Assembly: GCF_019175285.1 (NCBI RefSeq)
Contig: NC_056527.1
Coordinates: 110,928,389-110,992,388, forward strand
Source: Sceloporus undulatus
Lineage: Eukaryota > Chordata > Lepidosauria > Squamata > Phrynosomatidae
Direction of reading: 5' to 3'
Length of the DNA: 64,000 nt
In this document: in pieces, positions 58,804-64,000 of the stretch
How positions within the stretch are numbered: the stretch's first letter is position 1
How the letters are laid out: every line of letters starts with the position of its first letter
Position numbers and translations under genes: made by a program
Notes under the pieces: generated by a model
What the model was told of the DNA's origin: nothing
Database searches by the model: none
The model's input: only the letters and a program-made list of their open reading frames with translations

Positions 58804-58970
58804 CCTGTCAAAAATCTCTTACAGAATTATTATACAGTATATCCCCTTCCTCCCAGTACAAAGACTCAGAGAAGGCTGGAAATATCTCAGAAGACTAACC
58901 CCATTGCATGGAAGCCATGGCAGTTAAAGTGGCATCAAAGTGGATCATTCCTGCAGTGCAGATGCAGACC
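58089..58970. mobile_element. Foldback MITE split by AT-rich simple repeats
   Basis: The left half 58089-58195 and the right half 58866-58970 belong to one element. The middle holds (GATA)n, (AAT)n, an L2 3'-end piece (58404-58530, minus strand: taccacctttctg, caaagcggttcac) and (TG)n at 58772-58802. Confidence 0.65.
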
Positions 58971-59122
58971 AGGAGGTCCACATCCAGGAGGAACAGGAAC
59001 TTGGCAAAAGAAAAATGTAACAGTAACGTTCAGCAGCATACCAACAATGTTGCAGGGAAACCAGTACAGTATTAGACATTGTTTAGAGGGAAGAAACCTC
59101 CTTTCCAGGAGGAACATAACAA

Positions 59123-59195
59123 AGGCCCCAGCGAGATTTGAACTCGCGACCCCTGGTTTACAAGACCAGTGCTCTAACCCCTGAGCTATGGAGCC
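59123..59195 (-). tRNA. tRNA-Thr (TGT)
   Basis: 73 nt. Starts GGCTCCATAGCTCAGGGG; anticodon arm CTGGT-CTTGTAA-ACCAG (anticodon TGT); B box GAGTTCAAATC. No intron. Confidence 0.98.
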
Positions 59196-59380
59196 TTGCA
59201 TGCAACTGCAGCTTAAGCCAATGCTCTAGGAAGGTTGCAACCTAAAGACAGTGGTTTCCTTTTCCTGCTTCCTCCTTGGATTTATTTCTTTACTGGATGG
59301 ATGGGTGGATGGATTAGAGAGAGGGAAAGAGAGAAGGGGAAGGAGAGAGAGAGAGGGAGAGAGAGCTTAGAGAGAGGGGG

Positions 59381-59381
<1 letters not shown>

Positions 59382-59424
<43 letters not shown>
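59382..59424. repeat. (GATA)n microsatellite
   Basis: About ten gata units after a GA-rich block at 59315-59380. Confidence 0.95.
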
Positions 59425-59963
59425 TTTGCCCCATCTGCTCATGACAACCCAGCACTCCTTGCTCCAAAAACAACCCTCATTTCCCTCCCCAAAGAATAAC
59501 TTAAAATTCAAAAGAAAAGCCACATTGCAAAGCCATTGCAAAGCAAAGAAGGGAGAACTAATAAAGGAAAGAACTCATCAATAAAAATAAGAACTCATCA
59601 ATAAAAACAGAACCACAACAACTGGCCACGTGTCCAAGATACCTGCAACCATACAAAATAGGGTTCATTTCCTCTTGCACAGCGCAGGTATGGAAACCTG
59701 CTTGCTCTTTCTTTCCTCAAAAGAAGAAAGCCCTCTCTATGCTCACAGCCCAGAGCTGAGACCTTTTCATTTTTTCCTTTTAAAATGCAATCCCATAAAT
59801 GCAAAAAAATAACAAGGGGGGGGGGATATTCTAGGATCTGCCCATTCCTCACTGCAGAAACTCTGCTCTCTCTCAATGCAGTTTTTGGCTTGTTTTGCAG
59901 CTAACCAACTTGGGGTTTTTGTGTGTTGTTTTTGTTTTGTAAAAATTGAGTGGACAAAAAACT

Positions 59964-60035
59964 GGGCTCGTCCGGGATTTGAACCCGGGACCTCTCGCAC
60001 CCAAAGCGAGAATCATACCCCTAGACCAACGAGCC
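59964..60035 (-). tRNA. tRNA-Pro (TGG)
   Basis: Differs from the Pro(AGG) gene only in the anticodon loop (TTTGGGT, anticodon TGG). The complement of 59956-59961 gives a TTTTTT Pol III terminator just downstream. Confidence 0.98.
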
Positions 60036-60127
60036 AGATGATGTTAAGTTGTCCAACTGGTCTTTAAAAAGTTTGAAAGAACAGCTTGCTTCCCTTATGT
60101 TTGTTCTTGTTCTCGATTTGAGATTTG

Positions 60128-60141
60128 GCGCCACCTCCTGG
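60128..60141. promoter_or_regulatory. CTCF-like site
   Basis: GCGCCACCTCCTGG; its complement CCAGGAGGTGGCGC fits the CTCF core with one mismatch. About 93 bases from tRNA-Pro(TGG). Confidence 0.4.
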
Positions 60142-60235
60142 TCGAAAGTGGGAAGTGCTGCCTCAAACCAGGGAGAAAGGAGCCATGCAAACCTAGCTGT
60201 GTTGGCCATTTAACAACTCCAACCCAAAATATCCA

Positions 60236-60345
60236 TCAGTGATACCTTTATTGGAACAACCAAAATGTACAATATACTTGTTGCAAGCTTTCGAAGCTCC
60301 ATGGGCTTCTTCTTCATCAGGCAAGAGGTTACAAACAAAACAGGA
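60236..60345 (-). mobile_element. Retroelement 3'-end fragment
   Basis: gatacctttattggaacaac...gcaagctttcgaagctcc...cttcatcaggcaag has the look of a common vertebrate retroelement 3' end. A related piece is at 60622-60690. Family not certain. Confidence 0.5.
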
Positions 60346-60390
60346 GGGGGGAAAATAATTGGAGAAAATAATTGTTAGGGAGAAAGAAAG

Positions 60391-60621
60391 TACAGTGCAC
60401 CCTTCCTTTACTCAGGGGATATGTTCCAGACCACACTCCTCATGCATCAGGAAAATACCACATATGGTGGAGCCCGATTAAAAACAATGGGGCTTGTGCC
60501 TGCAGTGCAGTGCAGCATGTGTGCCACAGGCATGCATGCCATTGCTTCTTCCAGTGCACAGTTTTTAGCGTATGCTGAAAGCCGCGTATGTCGCACCTGT
60601 GTATGACATGGGCGCACAGTA
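60391..60621. mobile_element. MITE with tacagtgcaccc TIRs
   Basis: The left end tacagtgcacccttccttta pairs with the right end gacatgggcgcacagta. Confidence 0.7.
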
Positions 60622-60744
60622 TGTAGAGAGATCTTCTAGCACCTTTGAGACTAACAGAAAGAAAAAAGTTGGCAGCAGTGGCATCACAATGATTGGTGTC
60701 TCACACACACACCCATTGACCTCCTCCTATTTCACACCATTCTT

Positions 60745-61615
60745 AGTTGTTGTTGGTAACTGCCCTCAAGTTGATCTCGACCCATGTTGACCCTGTGGAT
60801 GAGACATCTCCAAGACCTGAGATCCTGCTTAGATCCTGCAAAGTCATAGCTCTTTAACAGAGTCCATCCATCTCGCATGTGGCCTTCCTCTCTTTCTACT
60901 TCCCTCCACATTTCCTAGCATTATTGTTTTTTCCAATGATGTGGCCAAAGTACAGCAGCCCCAGGGAGATCTCTGGCTTGATCGGCTCTATGACACACTT
61001 GTTTGTCCTTTTGGCCACCCATGGGATCCTCAGCACTCTTTTCCAGCACCACATCTCAAATGCATTGATTTTCTTCCTATCTCCTTTCTTCACTGTCCAG
61101 CTCTCACGTCCAGACATGGTAACAGGGAACACAATGGCTTATATGATTCTCACTTTTGTCTTTAGTTGTCTATCTTTGCATTTTAGAATCTTTTCTGGTT
61201 CTTTCATAGCCTCTCTCCCAATTTTTAATCTTCTTCCGATTTCCTGGCTGCAGCCTCCATTTCTATCAAAGTTTGATCCCAGGTATGAGAACTCTTTTAC
61301 CACTTCTATTTCTTCATTGTCTAAGTTGAATTTGTCACGATTCTCCATTGTCATTATTTTTGTTTTCTTTATGTTCAACAACAAACCTGGCTTTGCACTT
61401 TCTTCTCTGAGGTTTTCTGAGGCTAGTCTTATGGTGTTCTCTGAGTATCTCAGATTGTTGATATTCCGTCCTCCTGTTTTCACTCCTCCTTCTTCTGTGT
61501 CCAAGCCTGCTTTTCTTACAATCAAAAACTTGGTGCCTCTCCTAAGTCTCCTTTCTGCACCCACTGAGTCTTGTCCCACTCATGCCATCTCCAATCTTTT
61601 AAAGGAGCAAAGGCA
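60745..61615 (-). mobile_element. RTE/BovB LINE, longest copy in the window
   Basis: The minus strand encodes INNLRYSENT (decayed active-site box), LLLNIKKTKIM, and after a frame change VLRIPWVAKRTNK and LLYFGHI. This is the reverse-transcriptase palm through the C-terminus. Confidence 0.9.
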
Positions 61616-62262
61616 GATATTTGGGGTGCAGTGGTGTCACCCCCATTATAGTGTCACCTGGTGTGGTCTGTACCTCCCACACCTTCCTAGTGGCACCCAT
61701 AGTCCCAGCTTTTTCTCATAGTAGAGCTATTTTCCTCCTACATACAACCAGGCCCAAAAGAGTCCCCCTTGTATAGTTAACCATCTTGCCAGCCTTCTCA
61801 TTAACTCCCCAATCCCCAGTGGAAATGACTATGCCACTTGGCTTTAATGCCATCTCTGAGGATGCCAGGGAAAGATAATTGCTACTTTTCTGAAGATCAT
61901 CCCCAAGGAATTGCCTGCCTCCCATTATGTCCCCATCTCTGAGCAGCTGCTCTCCTGCCTCTCCAGGGACCTCATTAAATCTTGCAAAAGTTTTATCAGA
62001 AAACTTCACAGCGCTGGGGGTATTTGGAGGAGGAGCAGGCAGAGATTTTCCCTTTAGGGCTCCGATCACATGCTCCAGCCACCAGGGATCAACTATCTTG
62101 CCATGCTTTAATGACATACAAGCCGGGAAAATAAAAATCTTAAAAGTAATACAGAGGAAGAAGGATTCCAATGTTCAAATGATTTCTGAGCAGAGGTGCC
62201 AACCTTTTCTTTCTGGCTTCTGTGCCTCTGCCTTTAACTGCAGCATGCTCTGCAGATGCAAA
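61616..62262. other. Unassigned; holds a 151-codon open frame on the minus strand
   Basis: 62171-61716 on the minus strand is open but I recognise no domain. A dispersed phrase (gtgtcacctggtgtggtctg) at 61640-61680 suggests repeat origin. Confidence 0.3.
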
Positions 62263-62470
62263 AGGAGCATCTATGCTGTTGAGATAATGCAGTTTGACAC
62301 CACTTTAAATGCTGTAGCTCCAACCCATGGAATCCTGGGATTTATAATTTTACAAGGTCTTTAGACTTCTCTGCCTCACCAAACTACAAATCCCAGGACT
62401 CCATAAAATGGAGCTATGGCAGTTAAAGTGGGGTCAATCTGCATTATTTCTACAGTGCAAATGCACCCAA
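62263..62470. mobile_element. Foldback MITE (gcagaaataatgca family)
   Basis: gagataatgcagtttgacac and gtcaatctgcattatttcta are inverted ends. Confidence 0.85.
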
Positions 62471-63604
62471 ACTGGGAATAGGCTTTCCTATCTCCAGGTT
62501 GGGAAAACCTTGGCTTAGCTTTCCTCTGTGCCACAGCAGGACAAGCAGTCACTCAGATGTTGTTGGACTGCAGCTCCCATCATTCCTCACCATTGCCTAA
62601 GCTGGCTAAGGCTGCTGGGAATTGGGAATCCAGTGTGATCCGACAATCCAGACTTCTCCAGCTCCTTCTCTATGTTGTTAAGTGTAGAACAAAATCATTG
62701 CCTTTCCAAAACAAGAATTCTGTCTTCCCCATTAAAATTTCCTTCAGATCCTAAATCTCTAGCACTGCAGAAACTATTCACATTGAGAATCATTGCCACT
62801 GAGAATTCTTCACATTGGCTGAGTTTGCATTCTCTTGGACACTTTGCCTGACCTTTTTCTTTGGATGCCTAAACTCATTATTTCTAAATGCTTGGCTGAA
62901 GTTTTAAGTGACTGCAATGCTAGAAATTTGGAGACTGCTGGAAAATTTCATGGGGAACAGAATTCATCTTTATGAAGGAAATTGTTCTCATTCCTCCCCC
63001 CTCCCCCCAATAGCTAACACCTCAAACACAGGCTATGGCTATGCTATTCTTTCCTAGTTAGTTGCAGCTAGCCATCTCATTTATGATTTACCCAAATCAC
63101 AATACTATTTTATTTTCTTAAGAAACCTGCTGTATCCTAACCTGGAAAAGATCTGATGCTGAGCAAACACTCTCATCTGAATGCCTTCTCCTTCCTCCCA
63201 GTTTTGCAGCTAAATCACCTGGTTGGGAAAAGAATGTTATGGTCTTGGTCTAACAAAGACAGAGAAGGAAAAGAGAGGACCTTACATTCTCTTTTTTCTT
63301 TAGAAGGAGTTTGCTATGCAAAAAATAAAAATCTGCAAGTGAATCCTTTAAAGGCCCAGAGGGAACCATTATAACCATCTGCAGCCATCTGCCAGAGGCT
63401 GTGACTCAGGCTGCTTTTAAAGGAACAGCTGCAGGGGCTGATTCAAAACTGGAGAGTCCTCAAGCTTTTGTTTTATTGTTAAAATACCTACAGGATGCTT
63501 TTGCCCATGAACAGTGATTTGTAACTGAACTAGTTCTACAGTGTAGATGCACCCATCATCAATAATAAAATATACAAAAAGATGATTGAACCATGGTCCA
63601 AGCA
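62471..63604. other. Intergenic, no gene seen
   Basis: Only a half MITE at about 63525-63560 is recognised. Confidence 0.45.
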
Positions 63605-63745
63605 TGATGTGGCACAGTGGTTTGCGCGTTGCACTATTACTCTGGAGACGAAGGTTCAAATCCATGCTTAGCCACGAAACGCAATTAGGGCCGCCGTAAG
63701 TCGGAAACGACTTGAAAGCACCCAAGAACAACAATACAGATACCT
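63605..63745 (+). mobile_element. tRNA-derived Sauria SINE with internal deletion
   Basis: gatgtggcacagtggtttgc, then cacgaaacgca joined directly to the tail gccgtaagtcggaaacgact. Confidence 0.85.
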
Positions 63746-63768
63746 CCATACAAAGATTATTATATCAA

Positions 63769-64000
63769 GAGTGTATGGCATAATGGTTTGGGTGTTGGAC
63801 CAAGACTCTGGAGACTAGGGTTCGATTCCAACCGTGAAGCTCACTGGGTGATCTTGGGCAAGTCACATTCTCTCAGCCTCAGGGGAAGGCAATGACATGC
63901 TCCTCTGAACAATCTTTGTCCAGAAAACCTGAGGATAGGTTCAAACCATTTTAGAGTCACCATAAGTTAGAAAGGACATGAAGGTACACAATGGCAAAAT
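63769..64000 (+). mobile_element. tRNA-derived Sauria SINE, reaching the window edge
   Basis: gtatggcataatggtttggg, ggttcgattcc (B box) and caccataagttagaaaggac. Confidence 0.9.

Noticed and set aside
61716-62171. 151-codon minus-strand frame
   Set aside because: No recognisable domain or splice context, and repeat phrases lie next to it; kept only as unassigned.
1-64000. CRISPR arrays, operons, phage or bacterial islands
   Set aside because: The sequence is clearly vertebrate; tandem repeats here are microsatellites, a minisatellite and transposon ends.

Overview
The window is vertebrate nuclear DNA, almost certainly from a squamate reptile and perhaps an iguanian lizard. I infer this from the repeats: 5S-rRNA-derived and tRNA-derived Sauria-type SINEs, RTE/BovB, CR1, L2 and L1 LINEs, many foldback MITEs, eukaryotic tRNA genes with internal promoters, and spliced genes with TATA boxes. 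The species cannot be fixed from the sequence alone. Two short runs of Ns (410-434 and 28889-28898) mark assembly gaps.

Left and centre (1-46,000) hold a head-to-tail array of small secreted C-type lectin genes, all on the + strand. I label the copies A to E. A is one exon at the window edge (156-270). B (894-5086) is an old broken copy. C (9752-16806) is nearly whole but appears broken. D (promoter at 20517, coding 21672-26176) is whole: 158 residues, six mature cysteines, EPN and WND sugar/calcium motifs. E (coding 35432-44111) is also open: 170 residues with seven mature cysteines, EPN but no WND, and a new 15-residue tail. Each unit has the same plan: non-coding exon 1 behind a TATA box, signal-peptide exon, then four exons of one C-type lectin domain. 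D and E sit in a large segmental duplication (about 19567-26648 and 34166-45929). Their introns are very alike, but their mature-protein exons differ almost only by amino-acid-changing substitutions. E lacks the stretch that carries promoter and exon 1 in D. It has also been invaded by L2, L1 and MITE insertions, several of which have a visible empty site in a sister copy.

The right side (52,000-60,100) holds an RNase A superfamily gene with a TATA box, a non-coding exon 1 near 52078-52135 and a single coding exon 2 (55236-55685). It encodes a six-cysteine, angiogenin-like secreted ribonuclease with the His-Lys-His triad. Next to it are three tRNA genes on the minus strand: Pro(AGG), Thr(TGT) and Pro(TGG). 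RNase A genes beside Pro/Thr tRNA genes recall the mammalian ANG/RNASE4 neighbourhood, so this looks like old synteny. CTCF-like motifs flank the tRNA genes.

Most of the rest is transposon debris: CR1, L2, L1 and BovB fragments, Sauria SINEs, several palindromic MITE families, a solo LTR with a perfect 6-bp target duplication (49598-49937), and microsatellites. Both gene families encode small secreted proteins of kinds often tied to surface defence, so the region may be a compact secreted-effector neighbourhood. That last point is inference.
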